Shown here: positions 45,597 through 54,753 of the stretch, one piece after another
Layout of the letters: the number at the start of each line of letters is the position of its first letter
Position numbering within the stretch: the first letter of the stretch is position 1
Assembly: GCA_035315065.1 (NCBI GenBank)
Contig: DATFYM010000041.1
Location: 1-64,000, forward strand
Origin: DATFYM01 sp035315065
GTDB lineage: Bacteria; Acidobacteriota; Terriglobia; UBA7540
Direction: 5' to 3'
Length of the DNA: 64,000 nucleotides
Program-made: the position numbers and the translations under genes
The notes under the pieces: generated by a model
The model's input: the letters and a program-made list of their open reading frames with translations, nothing else
Databases searched by the model: none
What the model was told of the DNA's origin: nothing

Positions 45597-47909
45597 CTAC
45601 ATCCGCTCAGGAACCTGGATTCCCAGCAAGTCCAGGGCGTGAGCGAGCGTTTGGCTGACCAGGTAGACCAGGTAAAGCAGGAACTGTTGGCGCTTCGCAT
45701 CCGCTTCCGCGAGGATGCGGTGGTGATGATAGAAGTTGTTGAAGGCTTGCGCCAGGCGAAAGGCGTACTTGGCCACCACGGCAGGTTCCTCCCCAGCGAT
45801 CGCCTGGTCTACGAACATTTCCAGTTGCGCGGCCACCAGCGCCATCTCCCAAAAGTCGCGGCCGGCGTCCCCGGAGAGAAACGTCTTGAGCCGCTCGGCA
45901 GGGACCGCGTTTCCCAAGCTCTCCGGCTTCCATCCCGGGTGCGCGTCCTCGAACTTGCGGAAGATATTGCGCGCCCGCACCACGGTGTACTGAAGATATG
46001 GTCCTGTCTCGCCCTCAAACGCCAGCGCCTCTTTGAAATCGAAGGCGATGATGACGTTGCGCGAGAACTTCAGCAGGAAGTAGCGTAGCGCCGCCACTGC
46101 GATCGTCCGGGCGATGCCGCGCTGCTCGGCCTCTTCACCACCCACCTCTCGCGAACGCACTTCTTCGAGAGCCTTGTCGATGAGCCGGTCGATAAGGTCG
46201 TCGGCCTTGATGCCCAGCCCCTTGCGCCCGGAGACCTCCACGTAGCCCTTGCCCTCGTCGCTCACCTCGTAACCCATCTCGCGCGCGCAGCTTGGCGAAA
46301 GTCCCACCACCTCGTAAGCGAAGTGATGCAGGTGCTCTGCCTGTTCGTGGTAACCAAGGGCATGGAAGGCCGCCACCACCACGTTTTGCAAATACGATTG
46401 CCGAGTATCGATGACGGCATAGGCCGCGGAAGCGTGCCCGAAACCAGTAGCCGGAAGGCGGAAGGCGGAAGGCTGCCCAGGGTCAGTAGGCGGTTGGCGG
46501 AAGGCAGAAGGCTGCCCAGAGTCAGTAGGCGATTGGCGGAAGGCAGAAGGCAGCCCGGGTTGTGTACTGTCTTCGGCGTGCTGCCCGCTGTCTTCGGCGT
46601 GCTGCCTACCGCCTTCTGCATACTGCCTACTGCATTCTGCATTCTGACTACTGCCTTCTGCGTACTGCCTACTGCCTTCTGCATACTGCCCGCCGCCGTC
46701 TGCCGGATCCGAACTGGTGCACCAAACGATGCGCCCGTCCGCATAGCGATGGAAAGGCTTGTAGCCAAAGTCCCGGCCGAGCAGGCCGAATTTCCAGAGG
46801 TGATAGGCGATATCTTTGCCGACGTAGGTCACCGTACCGTTCGAACGCACGATGATCTTGACGCCTTCCGGCGCCGCTTCTTCTTCCTCTCCGGCTGCGC
46901 CGGCGCTGGATGGTGAACTCTCGGGCGTGGTCTTCTGGCTGCCCTCCTTCGATGGTTGACTCTCTTCCAGCCGCATCACCCAGCATCCGCGATTCTTCCC
47001 CGCCTCCTCCAGCCAGATCGCCTTGCGCTCCCGCATCAGCTCGAAGGCATACTTCCAGAAGTGGAGCCGTAGAATCTCGCTCTCACCCACCAGCAAGTCA
47101 TAGCGGACGCCGATTCGCAGCATGGTCTCGAGGTGGGCGCGCACGATAGCCGTAGAGACCAGTTCGGCCATCGCGGCCAGGTCCCCGTGACCCTCTTCCA
47201 CGGCTTGCAAGGTCTCTCCGCGCAATACCCGCAGGCTCTCATCGCTGTCGTAAAACTGGAAGACGCGCGCGTAAAGGTCCCAGCAGTAATAGTCGAACCG
47301 GATGTTGGGATCGGCGATGAGGCGGCGAACGTCTTCGAGGCCTTTGCCCTCGAGGTGCCGAAAGCCGACGATCACGTCCGCTACCTGCACTCCCGTATTA
47401 TCGATGTAGTTCTGGATTTCCACTACGTGGCCGCGAAAGCGCAGCAGGCGGACAAACGTATCGCCGAGGACAGAATTGCGCAGGTGGCCGATGTGCGCCG
47501 CCTTGTTGGGATTGATGCTGGTGTGCTCCACCAGAACTTTGCCGCCGGCAGGGATGGCGGCCTGTCCGTCGCTCGGTTGGGCCGCGGGGGCGAGTTCGCC
47601 GGATCTCAGGGCGAAGGCGCCAATCGCCAGGGCGGCACGGTCCAAATGCAAGTTCAAGTAGCCGGCGCCCGCGATAGAGACACGATCCACGCCGACGATC
47701 GGCAGAAGGCGCGGCGCCACTTGCTCGGCGATCTTGCGTGGCGGCTGGCGAAGTTGTCGGGCGAGTTCAAAGCACGAGGTGACGGACAACTCGCCCAAGT
47801 CGACGTTGGGCGGAAACCCCAGCACCGGCTGGGCGACCTCAATGCCGAAAGCCTCGCGTACGGCTTGGACGAATTTCTCGCGCACCCGCTGCTGGATCTG
47901 GAGATACAA
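45597..47909 (-). CDS. argS: Arginyl-tRNA synthetase with repeat-derived insert
   Basis: A 770-residue class I synthetase that charges tRNA-Arg, long for the family (about 550-650). It has the N-terminal Arg-tRNA domain ([19 protein letters not shown]), the HIGH motif ([14 protein letters not shown]), the region [24 protein letters not shown], the KMSK-equivalent segment ([17 protein letters not shown]), and the anticodon-binding domain ending [12 protein letters not shown]. The start is a TTG at 47909 with GGAGGAG 8 bases upstream; no ATG fits. Two extra stretches sit in variable loops: an acidic Ser/Pro/Glu run (nt about 46866-46968), and about 88 residues of QYAEGSR- and QPSAFRQ-type repeats (nt 46444-46706) encoded by short-word repeat DNA. 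The gene must be functional unless a second copy exists. Confidence 0.92.
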   Translation of the reverse strand: MYLQIQQRVREKFVQAVREAFGIEVAQPVLGFPPNVDLGELSVTSCFELARQLRQPPRKIAEQVAPRLLPIVGVDRVSIAGAGYLNLHLDRAALAIGAFALRSGELAPAAQPSDGQAAIPAGGKVLVEHTSINPNKAAHIGHLRNSVLGDTFVRLLRFRGHVVEIQNYIDNTGVQVADVIVGFRHLEGKGLEDVRRLIADPNIRFDYYCWDLYARVFQFYDSDESLRVLRGETLQAVEEGHGDLAAMAELVSTAIVRAHLETMLRIGVRYDLLVGESEILRLHFWKYAFELMRERKAIWLEEAGKNRGCWVMRLEESQPSKEGSQKTTPESSPSSAGAAGEEEEAAPEGVKIIVRSNGTVTYVGKDIAYHLWKFGLLGRDFGYKPFHRYADGRIVWCTSSDPADGGGQYAEGSRQYAEGSSQNAECSRQYAEGGRQHAEDSGQHAEDSTQPGLPSAFRQSPTDSGQPSAFRQPPTDPGQPSAFRLPATGFGHASAAYAVIDTRQSYLQNVVVAAFHALGYHEQAEHLHHFAYEVVGLSPSCAREMGYEVSDEGKGYVEVSGRKGLGIKADDLIDRLIDKALEEVRSREVGGEEAEQRGIARTIAVAALRYFLLKFSRNVIIAFDFKEALAFEGETGPYLQYTVVRARNIFRKFEDAHPGWKPESLGNAVPAERLKTFLSGDAGRDFWEMALVAAQLEMFVDQAIAGEEPAVVAKYAFRLAQAFNNFYHHHRILAEADAKRQQFLLYLVYLVSQTLAHALDLLGIQVPERM
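46444..46706. repeat. Short-word inverted repeat inserted in argS
   Basis: The low-coordinate half is built of GGCGGAAGGCAGAAGGC words and the high-coordinate half of GCCTTCTGCATACTGCC and CTGCCTACTGC words, making a long imperfect hairpin of the same style as the intergenic ones. Its length keeps the argS frame open. Confidence 0.9.
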
Positions 47910-47956
47910 GCAGAGATCTCCTCCCGTCCTTCCCCGAGGAAGGTCGGTACGCTGTG

Positions 47957-48038
47957 TCGGTAGACGGTATACGGCATACGGTAGACAGGGAAGAGCGTTC
48001 TTTGCCCCCTTATTCCGTCTACCGTCTACTGTCTGCCT
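47957..48038. repeat. Short-word hairpin upstream of argS
   Basis: GTCGGTAGACGGTATACGGC and GGTAGACAGGGAAGAG on the left; CTTTGCCCCC, CCGTCTACCGTCTACTGTC on the right. Confidence 0.8.
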
Positions 48039-48042
48039 CCTT

Positions 48043-48300
48043 CTAGTGCAGGGCCTTGACGGCCTCCTCGCACTCCCTGATTGACTCGTCGATCGCCCGC
48101 ATAGCCCTGTCCCGGTGACCGTAGCCGTCATCGAGAGCACCTTCGAGATGCTTCCGGGCCTTGTGCAAATCTTCAAGGGCGTCCCGGTACTCCGGGTGCT
48201 CGGCAGGAGCAGGTTTGGCGAGCGCGCTGTGCAGCACCGGGATTACCAGCGCGCCTAACAGCATCAACGAGCCGATGAGAATCGACAGCGTTCTTTTCAT
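48043..48300 (-). CDS. Small secreted helical protein
   Basis: An 85-residue protein with a signal peptide (MKRTLSILIGSLMLLGALVIPVLHSALA) and a short charged, all-helical mature part (DALEDLHKARKHLEGALDDGYGHRDRAMRAIDESIRECEEAVKAL). The pattern of His, Arg and Asp in the middle is seen in small acidobacterial periplasmic proteins of unknown role. The ATG at 48300 with GAGGA upstream is chosen over the longer frame from 48429. Confidence 0.75.
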   Translation of the reverse strand: MKRTLSILIGSLMLLGALVIPVLHSALAKPAPAEHPEYRDALEDLHKARKHLEGALDDGYGHRDRAMRAIDESIRECEEAVKALH

Positions 48301-48425
48301 GGGTCCTCCTCTAGAGTTCCTTGGTTCGCTCTTGACCCACCGAGCGTCGCAGATTAAAGCGACCCGTCTCCAGGTCCAAATCGACATCCTACTACAGGAT
48401 TTAACGCACGTCCTGAATGGGCTTC

Positions 48426-49817
48426 TCACCGTGCGACTGGAGCGGGTTCCGAGACGGCGTGCGCCTCGGCCGTGGCCAGTTCGGGGATTTCGAACCGGAT
48501 CGCGGTTCCTTCACCCAGTTGGCTGTCAATCTTGAGAGAACATTCGTGCCCGTAGAGGACCTTCAGCCGCTCGTGGACATTGCTGATGCCGATCCCCGAG
48601 GCGTAGACCTCATGCAGGCGCTCGGGGGGAATTCCGATCCCGTCGTCGATCACTCCCAGGACGAGCCGTCCGTGCTGGCGCGAGGCGCGAAGCGTGATGG
48701 TGCCGCCGTCGATCTTGGGGCCAATCCCGTGACGGATAGCGTTTTCCACCAGCGGCTGCAGGATCATGCTGGGAACGAGCATCTCCAACGTATCGGGGTC
48801 AATTTCCTTGGCGATGTGGATCTTGTCGCGACCGAAGCGGACGATCTCGATATCCAGATAGTCGTCGATAAAATCAAGCTCCTGGCGAAGCGGCACAAAA
48901 TGGACCTGTGTCTTGAGCCGCCGACGGAGGATGTTGGAGAGTTTCAACAGCACCGTGCGCGCCGTGTCCGGATCAAAGCGAATGAGGGACGACACGGTGT
49001 TAAGGGTGTTGAAAAGAAAGTGCGGGTTGATCTGGCTGATCAGCGCGTCGACGCGCGCCTGCATCAGCAGCCGTTCCTGCTCCTCGAGCTTGCGCTCGAT
49101 CCTGGTATTGTTCCAGATACGCAGCGGAAGGCCCACGCCAATCAGCGTCGCCAGCACAATCATGCCTTCGGTCCAGGGATTCGGCGAGGAGAGGAAAAAC
49201 AGTTGATGCGGCGCCATGCGGCCGAACGTCATGCGGGCCAGTTCCAGCACCACGCAGATCAAGCCCAGGAGAAGTTGCCAGTCGAGCCCCGGATGCCGAA
49301 AGCGCTGCTGGATGGAGCGATAAAGGCTGCGATCGATGAAAGGCGAGAACTTCCAGATTTCTTCCTTGTCGGGACAGACCCAGCGCGCCGTCCCCGCCAC
49401 GACGGCATAGAGAGCCACCATGGGCACCGCGAGTTGTTCATAAGGGAAGCGGGCCACAATTCCTAGGATTGGGTGCGGAATGAGGAGCGCCGGCAGGCTG
49501 ACCATCATGCCCACCGTCAGCGCCACGATGGTGCCGCCGATGAGCCCGGCGACCACCGTGATTTCCAGCGTCGCGTCGGCGCCCTGGTAACCTGCCCCCT
49601 GTTTGGCGCCCAGGATCCGCGCCAGCACTCCCAGCGAGAACGGCACTCCCAGCACCACCGCCAGGAGCAGCTTTTGCTTGGGGGTCCGTTGTTCAATGAA
49701 GAGCAGGCGCTTGAAACCCTTGGCTCGCGCTACGATGCTGGCCAGGGAGGCGATCAGCCCCAGCTTGATCAGCAGGGTGACAAGAATGGTTGCCGCGGAG
49801 TTGAGCCTTGGGTCCAT
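48426..49817 (-). CDS. LytS/YehU-type sensor histidine kinase
   Basis: A 463-residue kinase with about six membrane helices in the first 235 residues, then a coiled coil (RIERKLEEQERLLMQARVDALISQ), the LytS-type phosphoacceptor segment (QINPHFLFNTLNTVSSL, His266) and the ATPase domain (LQPLVENAIRHGIGP, VIDDGIGIPPE, GIGISNVHERL). Kinases of this class normally pair with LytTR response regulators, but none is adjacent: the neighbours are the small secreted protein and thiS. The signal is unknown. Confidence 0.92.
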   Translation of the reverse strand: MDPRLNSAATILVTLLIKLGLIASLASIVARAKGFKRLLFIEQRTPKQKLLLAVVLGVPFSLGVLARILGAKQGAGYQGADATLEITVVAGLIGGTIVALTVGMMVSLPALLIPHPILGIVARFPYEQLAVPMVALYAVVAGTARWVCPDKEEIWKFSPFIDRSLYRSIQQRFRHPGLDWQLLLGLICVVLELARMTFGRMAPHQLFFLSSPNPWTEGMIVLATLIGVGLPLRIWNNTRIERKLEEQERLLMQARVDALISQINPHFLFNTLNTVSSLIRFDPDTARTVLLKLSNILRRRLKTQVHFVPLRQELDFIDDYLDIEIVRFGRDKIHIAKEIDPDTLEMLVPSMILQPLVENAIRHGIGPKIDGGTITLRASRQHGRLVLGVIDDGIGIPPERLHEVYASGIGISNVHERLKVLYGHECSLKIDSQLGEGTAIRFEIPELATAEAHAVSEPAPVAR

Positions 49818-49819
49818 TG

Positions 49820-49919
49820 CGTGATTGGGTGATCGGGTGATCGGGTGATTGGGTGATTGGGTGATTGGGTTTCTGTTCTTTTCAATCGCTCAATCACCCG
49901 ATCGCACAATCACCCGATG
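49820..49919. repeat. GTGATTGG-word hairpin between kinase and thiS
   Basis: Words GTGATTGG/GTGATCGG repeated six times on the left, CAATCACCCGATCGCACAAT on the right. The right end encodes the last codons and stop of thiS. Confidence 0.9.
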
Positions 49920-50122
49920 CCGGTCCCGCCTGCCACAAAGTGTACCACCTCCAGGCGGTCGCCTGCTTCCATCCATGTTTCCGTCCAGCGATCGCGCGGC
50001 ACAATCGACAGGTTGCGCTCCACCGCGATCCGGTCCGCCGGTAGCTTAAGCCATTCCAACAAGCCTGCCAGCGTCAGCCCGTCAGGGACTTCCTGTGGCT
50101 CGCCATTGAGATGGATCGTCAT
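49910..50122 (-). CDS. thiS: Sulfur carrier protein ThiS with C-terminal extension
   Basis: A 70-residue ubiquitin-like sulfur carrier for the thiazole of thiamine. It starts MTIHLNGEPQEVPDGLTLAGLL and ends LEVVHFVAGG followed by TGIG. ThiS normally ends in Gly-Gly, whose terminal carboxylate is adenylated and thiocarboxylated by ThiF. Here the codons after Gly-Gly lie in the start of the GTGATTGG repeat, which supplies the four extra residues and the stop. Either the tail is trimmed or the protein is inactive. No thiG or thiF is adjacent. Confidence 0.88.
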   Translation of the reverse strand: MTIHLNGEPQEVPDGLTLAGLLEWLKLPADRIAVERNLSIVPRDRWTETWMEAGDRLEVVHFVAGGTGIG

Positions 50123-50163
50123 GAGTGTTGCTTCCGAACGTTCTCATTCTATCGCAAGACGAG

Positions 50164-50290
50164 AGTCAGGAGACAGGAGTCAGTAGTCAGGACGCAGAAG
50201 GCAGAATCAGTTTGCGCGTCGACATCCATGAGTAACAGTCTTCATTCTGACTCCTGTCTTCTGACTTCTGTCTCCTGTCTTCTGCCCTCT
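50164..50290. repeat. GTCAGGA-word hairpin upstream of nuoA
   Basis: GAGTCAGGAGACAGGAGTC and GTAGTCAGGACGCAGAAGG on the left, CTGACTCCTGTCTTCTGAC and TCTCCTGTCTTCTGC on the right. It ends 14 bases before the -35 box of the nuo promoter. Confidence 0.9.
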
Positions 50291-50303
50291 TCTGAGAAAA
50301 ATC

Positions 50304-50333
50304 TTGACACTTCATTTTCGGCGCTCACATAAT
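50304..50333 (+). promoter_or_regulatory. Promoter of the nuo operon
   Basis: TTGACA (50304-50309) and CATAAT (50328-50333) with an 18-base spacer, giving a leader of about 45 bases before nuoA. Confidence 0.6.
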
Positions 50334-50385
50334 GGTGCATTAGACTAGACCGCCAACGACGCCGTCAGCGCATCGGGATACTGCC

Positions 50386-50745
50386 ATGCTTCGTAATTAC
50401 CTGCCGATACTGATTCAACTGATCGCCGCCGCCGGGCTCGCAGGGTTGATTCTTGGGGCTTCGGCATGGGTGGGGGTCAAGCGACCCACCCGCGAGAAAC
50501 TCTCTCCCTACGAATGCGGTATCACTCCGGTGGGCGACGCCCGCGAGCGGTTTTCCATCAGCTTTTATCTGGTGGGTATGCTCTTCATCCTTTTCGACGT
50601 GGAAGCGGTGTTCCTGTATCCCTGGGCGGTGGTCTACAAGAGCCTGAGCTGGTTTGGCTTCTTTGAGATGCTCTTGTACGTCGCGATTCTGCTGGCGGGC
50701 TACCTCTATATCTGGAAAAAGGGAGCGCTCGATTGGACGCGTTAG
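50386..50745 (+). CDS. nuoA: NADH-quinone oxidoreductase subunit A
   Basis: A 119-residue membrane subunit of complex I with three helices. Signature: YECGITPVGDARERFSISFYLVGMLFILFDVEAVFLYPWAVVY, including the acidic residues in the second helix. It is the first gene of the operon, behind the promoter at 50304. The next gene is nuoC; nuoB, which normally follows nuoA, is not here. Confidence 0.96.
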   Translation: MLRNYLPILIQLIAAAGLAGLILGASAWVGVKRPTREKLSPYECGITPVGDARERFSISFYLVGMLFILFDVEAVFLYPWAVVYKSLSWFGFFEMLLYVAILLAGYLYIWKKGALDWTR

Positions 50746-50779
50746 ACATCGAGTGATTGGGTGATTTAGCGATCTAAAA

Positions 50780-50860
50780 GTGTAAAGGGTAAAGGTTAAA
50801 GGGTAAAAAAGAGAGTCCTTATGCCTTGTTCTTTACCCCTTACCCTTTACCCTTCACGCT
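50780..50860. repeat. GGGTAAA-word hairpin between nuoA and nuoC
   Basis: GTGTAAAGGGTAAAGGTTAA on the left, TTACCCCTTACCCTTTACCC on the right. It occupies the place where nuoB would be. Confidence 0.9.
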
Positions 50861-50902
50861 TTCGAATGGCTCAATGGCTCGACCGTCCGAAGTGGATTCC
50901 TC

Positions 50903-51376
50903 ATGCCGGATGATCTTGAAAAGAACGCTGCCTTGCAAAAACTCCGGGAATTCGATCCCGAGGCGGTGGAGGACGCACAGATCTTTCGCGGTGAAGTGAC
51001 CCTTTCGATTCGGGCCGGCCACCTCATTCGTGTTTGCGAATTTCTTCGCGATACCCCAGGTCTCGACTTCAAGTTTCTCGTGGACGTGACGGCACTCGAC
51101 TACTACCCGGAAGAGCCGCGCTTCCAAACGGTGTATCATCTTCTGTCGCTGGAGACGGGAGCGCGCCTTCGGCTGAAGGTTCGCATCTCCGGCGACAACC
51201 CCCAAGTGGATTCCGCCGTGCCGGTGTGGCCCGCCGCCAACGCCTACGAGCGCGAGATCTACGACATGTTCGGGATCCACTTCCAGGGCCACCCCGACCT
51301 GCGTCGCATTCTGATGCCTGAGGACTGGGAAGGCTACCCGTTGCGCAAAGATTACCCGGTTGAGGGGTACCGATAA
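50903..51376 (+). CDS. nuoC: NADH-quinone oxidoreductase subunit C
   Basis: A 157-residue peripheral-arm subunit (30-kDa homologue). The middle has LDFKFLVDVTALDYYPEEPRFQTVYHLLSL and the C-terminus the family signature EREIYDMFGIHFQGHPDLRRILMPEDWEGYPLRKDYP. It is a separate gene, not fused to nuoD; its stop overlaps the nuoD start (TAATG), so the two are coupled. The SD is weak. Confidence 0.95.
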   Translation: MPDDLEKNAALQKLREFDPEAVEDAQIFRGEVTLSIRAGHLIRVCEFLRDTPGLDFKFLVDVTALDYYPEEPRFQTVYHLLSLETGARLRLKVRISGDNPQVDSAVPVWPAANAYEREIYDMFGIHFQGHPDLRRILMPEDWEGYPLRKDYPVEGYR

Positions 51377-52572
51377 TGCCGGTTACGCTGGAAAGAGTTC
51401 CGGGCCAGGAAGAGAGGGTCATCCTCAGCATGGGACCGCAGCATCCCTCCACCCACGGAGTGCTGCGACTGGTGCTGGAGCTCGACGGCGAGACAGTGGT
51501 CAAATCCATCTACGACATCGGCTATCTCCACACCGGTTTTGAAAAATCGTTTGAGACCAGAACTTACACCCAGTGCATCACCCTGACCGACCGGATGGAC
51601 TATCTGGCGCCGCTCTCCAACAACCTCGGCTTTTGCCTCTCGGTCGAGAAACTGCTGGACCTTGAGATTCCGCCCAAGGCGCAGTGGGTGCGAGTGCTGC
51701 TCACTGAGCTGACGCGCATCCAGAGCCACCTCGTGTGGCTGGGTACGCACGCCATCGACCTCGGCGCCATGTCGATGTTCCTTTATTGCTTCCGCGAGCG
51801 CGAGGAGATTCTCAAGATTTTCGAGATGGTGTCCGGCCAGCGCATGATGACCAGCTATTTCCGCATCGGCGGCCTGGCGCTGGAGCCGCCCCTCGGCTGG
51901 CTGAAACGGGTGAAGGCGTTCATCGACAAGTTTCCTCCCCGCATCGCCGAATACGAGGGCTTGCTCACCCGGAACCCGATCTGGTTGATGCGCACACAGG
52001 GGATCGGCACCATCTCGGCCCAGGATGCGGTCGCCATCGGGCTCTCGGGACCGTCGCTGCGCGGGTCGGGCGTAAAATGGGACCTGCGCAAGAATCAGCC
52101 CTACTCGAGCTACGACAAGTTTGACTTTGATGTCCCCACCCGGTCCGAGGGCGACGTCTACGCCCGTTATATGGTGCGCGTCGCCGAACTACGCGAGTCG
52201 ATGAAGATCGTGATTCAGGCGATGGAAGGGATGCCGGAAGGTCGCATTCGCGCCAACGCGCCGCACTTGGTGATGCCGGAACGCGAGAGCATGAAGAACT
52301 CGATTGAGGGGCTGATCTATCACTTCAAGATCGTGACCGAGGGATTCCATCCGCCCATCGGCGAAGCGTACCAGGCCATCGAGTCGCCGCGCGGCGAGCT
52401 GGGATTCTACATCGTGAGCGACGGATCGCCGAAACCGTTCCGCTGCCACTTGCGCGCTCCGGGATTCGCCAACCTCCAGGCCCTGCCGCAGTTGATGCAA
52501 GGCCGGCTGATCGCCGACGCCGTAGCTTGCATCGGCAGCATCGACATCGTGTTGGGGGAAATTGATCGGTGA
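51376..52572 (+). CDS. nuoD: NADH-quinone oxidoreductase subunit D
   Basis: A 398-residue subunit (49-kDa homologue) that forms the quinone pocket together with NuoB. It shows GPQHPSTHGVLRLVLELDGE near the start, with the quinone-site His, then YLHTGFEK, and the Asp/Arg-rich C-terminus SIDIVLGEIDR. Complete and of normal length. Its partner NuoB must be encoded elsewhere. Confidence 0.97.
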   Translation: MPVTLERVPGQEERVILSMGPQHPSTHGVLRLVLELDGETVVKSIYDIGYLHTGFEKSFETRTYTQCITLTDRMDYLAPLSNNLGFCLSVEKLLDLEIPPKAQWVRVLLTELTRIQSHLVWLGTHAIDLGAMSMFLYCFREREEILKIFEMVSGQRMMTSYFRIGGLALEPPLGWLKRVKAFIDKFPPRIAEYEGLLTRNPIWLMRTQGIGTISAQDAVAIGLSGPSLRGSGVKWDLRKNQPYSSYDKFDFDVPTRSEGDVYARYMVRVAELRESMKIVIQAMEGMPEGRIRANAPHLVMPERESMKNSIEGLIYHFKIVTEGFHPPIGEAYQAIESPRGELGFYIVSDGSPKPFRCHLRAPGFANLQALPQLMQGRLIADAVACIGSIDIVLGEIDR

Positions 52573-52573
52573 A

Positions 52574-52671
52574 GAAGAAGGGAACAGGGAACAGGGAACA
52601 GGGAATAGGAGGAAGAACCGACCCAGTATTTATGTTCTGACTCCTGTCTCCTGTCTCCTGACTCCTTTCTT
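52574..52671. repeat. Short-word element between nuoD and nuoE
   Basis: Left words GGGAACA (four copies), right words CTCCTGT/CTCCTGA. The two arms use different words and pair imperfectly. Confidence 0.75.
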
Positions 52672-52674
52672 AAG

Positions 52675-53154
52675 ATGCTCCCATCGCCGTTGCTGAAGAA
52701 ATTCGAAGAAGTGATCAGCCGCTACCCGCTGAAGCGGTCGGCGATTGTGCCGCTGCTCCTGTTCGCTCAGGACGAGATCGGGTACATTACCGACGAGGTG
52801 ATCCAGGAGATTGCGCGTCGCGTGGAAGTGCGGCCTATCGAAGTGATCGAGGACATCGGGTACTACTCGATGCTCCATCGCAAGCCGATCGGCAAGTATA
52901 ATTTCCAGGTTTGCACCAACATCTCTTGCATGTTGCGGGGCGGCGAGGAGATCTTCGAGCACTGCAAGAAGCGGCTGGGAATCGGCCACCGGCAGACGAC
53001 ACCCGATGGCCTCTTCTCGCTGGAGGAAGCCGAATGCCTGGGAGCGTGTACCGGCGCTCCGGCGATGCAGTTGAATTACGACTACTATGAGGACCTGACA
53101 CCGGAAAGGATCGATGCACTGATCGAGAAGCTGAAGGGGAACGGTAAGCACTAA
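52675..53154 (+). CDS. nuoE: NADH-quinone oxidoreductase subunit E
   Basis: A 159-residue thioredoxin-like subunit of the NADH-oxidising module. The four ligands of its [2Fe-2S] cluster (N1a) are seen in VCTNISCML and ECLGACTGAP. It pairs with NuoF. The ATG follows directly after the short-word element, with TAAG(A) but no strong SD. Confidence 0.95.
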   Translation: MLPSPLLKKFEEVISRYPLKRSAIVPLLLFAQDEIGYITDEVIQEIARRVEVRPIEVIEDIGYYSMLHRKPIGKYNFQVCTNISCMLRGGEEIFEHCKKRLGIGHRQTTPDGLFSLEEAECLGACTGAPAMQLNYDYYEDLTPERIDALIEKLKGNGKH

Positions 53155-53164
53155 GGAATTAGAC

Positions 53165-53248
53165 GTCAGCCCTCAGCCCTCAGCTATCAGCAAGAAAGGA
53201 CGCTTATCTTGCTGAAGGCTGATAGCTGATGGCTGATAGCCGATCTGA
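53165..53248. repeat. CAGCCCT/GGCTGAT-word hairpin between nuoE and nuoF
   Basis: TCAGCCCTCAGCCCTCAGC and TATCAGCAAGA on the left, TCTTGCTGAAGGCTGATAGC and TGATGGCTGATAGC on the right. Confidence 0.9.
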
Positions 53249-53284
53249 GTTCTTACACGGTACCAAAGCCAAGGAACACGCACG

Positions 53285-54604
53285 ATGTCCGATTACCAAT
53301 ACCCGATGAAAGGCTCGCCGCACGAGGTGAAGGTGCTCACCCGGCGGTTCGGGTTGCCCAACTCGGCCTCTATTGACGTCTTTCTGGCCCACGAGGGCTA
53401 CCAGGCCCTGAAGAAGGCCCTGGAGATGGGCCCGGACAACTTGATCAACGAGGTCAAGAACTCCGGGTTGCGCGGCCGAGGCGGCGCCGGCTTCAACACC
53501 GGCATGAAGTGGAGCTTCGTCCCCAAGAATATTGCCAAGCCCAAGTATGTGGTCTGCAACGCCGACGAAAGCGAACCCGCCACCTGCAAGGACCGTCCGC
53601 TGATCGAGAACGATCCCCACCAGCTCATCGAAGGTATCGTCATCGCCGGATTTGCCATCGGGTCCCATCAGGGCTATATCTACATCCGCGGTGAGTACCG
53701 CTACCTGATGGACATTCTAGATCGCGCCATCGCCGAAGCTTATGCGCGGGGTTACCTCGGCAAGAACATCCTGGGCTCGGGCTTTGATTTCGACCTGGTC
53801 ACCCACACCGGCGCCGGCGCCTACGAATGCGGCGAAGAGACGGCCCTGCTGAACTCGCTGGAGGGCCTCCGCGGCTACCCGCGCGTGAAGCCGCCCTTCC
53901 CTGCCGTCGTCGGCCTTTACGGTTGCCCGACCATCATCAACAACGTGGAGACGCTCTCCAACCCGCCGGCGATCCTGCTGATGGGCGCCGAGGCGTATGC
54001 CAAAATCGGCAGCCCCAAGAACGGCGGCACGCGGCTCTTCTGCCTCTCCGGCCACATCAACCGGCCCGGCATCTACGAACTGCCCATGGGGTTTCCGTTG
54101 CGCAAGATGATTGAGGAAGTGGGGGGCGGCATTCCCGGAGGCAAGAGGTTGAAGTGCGTGATTCCCGGCGGCTCTTCCTGCCCGGTGCTGACGACAGACG
54201 AAATCGACGTCCCGATGGACTTTGACTCGCTGGCCAAGATCGGCTCCATGCTCGGGTCGGGCGGCGTGGTGATGATGGATGAGGATACCTGCATGGTGAA
54301 GGTAGCGCGGCGCATCGCGCACTTCTACGCCCACGAGTCCTGCGGGTGGTGCATTCCCTGCCGCGAAGGGACCAACTGGCAGCGAAGATTGCTCGATCGA
54401 TTTCACGACCAGGGTGGGTTGCCGGAAGATCCCGACACGCTGCTGGATATCTCGTATAACATCCTGGGCAAGACGCTTTGCCCGTTGGGTGACGCGGCCG
54501 CGCTGCCGGCGATCAGCATCGTCAAGAAGTTCCGGCACGAGTTTGAGGAGCACTTGAAGTTGGGGCATTGCCCCTACGAGCGGACGGCGGTAGCAGTCGG
54601 ATAA
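53285..54604 (+). CDS. nuoF: NADH-quinone oxidoreductase subunit F
   Basis: A 439-residue subunit that binds NADH, FMN and the [4Fe-4S] cluster N3. Seen are the Gly-rich GLRGRGGAGFNTGMKWSF, the FMN region (VCNADESEPATCKDRPLIEN), GAGAYECGEETALLNSLEG, and the cluster ligands ESCGWCIPCREG with a fourth Cys in TLCPLGDAA. Complete. Confidence 0.97.
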   Translation: MSDYQYPMKGSPHEVKVLTRRFGLPNSASIDVFLAHEGYQALKKALEMGPDNLINEVKNSGLRGRGGAGFNTGMKWSFVPKNIAKPKYVVCNADESEPATCKDRPLIENDPHQLIEGIVIAGFAIGSHQGYIYIRGEYRYLMDILDRAIAEAYARGYLGKNILGSGFDFDLVTHTGAGAYECGEETALLNSLEGLRGYPRVKPPFPAVVGLYGCPTIINNVETLSNPPAILLMGAEAYAKIGSPKNGGTRLFCLSGHINRPGIYELPMGFPLRKMIEEVGGGIPGGKRLKCVIPGGSSCPVLTTDEIDVPMDFDSLAKIGSMLGSGGVVMMDEDTCMVKVARRIAHFYAHESCGWCIPCREGTNWQRRLLDRFHDQGGLPEDPDTLLDISYNILGKTLCPLGDAAALPAISIVKKFRHEFEEHLKLGHCPYERTAVAVG

Positions 54605-54610
54605 CTGGCC

Positions 54611-54675
54611 GGGTTCGGGATTCGGGGTTCGGGGTTCGCCAAGAAGAGGGGCTCGGATTCGGGGTTTGGGATTCG
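54611..54675 (+). repeat. Left arm bracketing the four-helix-bundle gene
   Basis: GGGTTCGGGATTCGGGGTTC, GGGGTTCGCCAAGAAGAGG and GGATTCGGGGTTTGGGATTC. It is the inverse of 55171-55241, which lies on the other side of the inserted gene. Confidence 0.9.
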
Positions 54676-54753
54676 ATGAGCCTGCGGGGCTCAGATTTCG
54701 ATGTTCGGGGTCGCTAATACGATCCATCCGTCAGGGTCCCCCGAACTCCGAGG

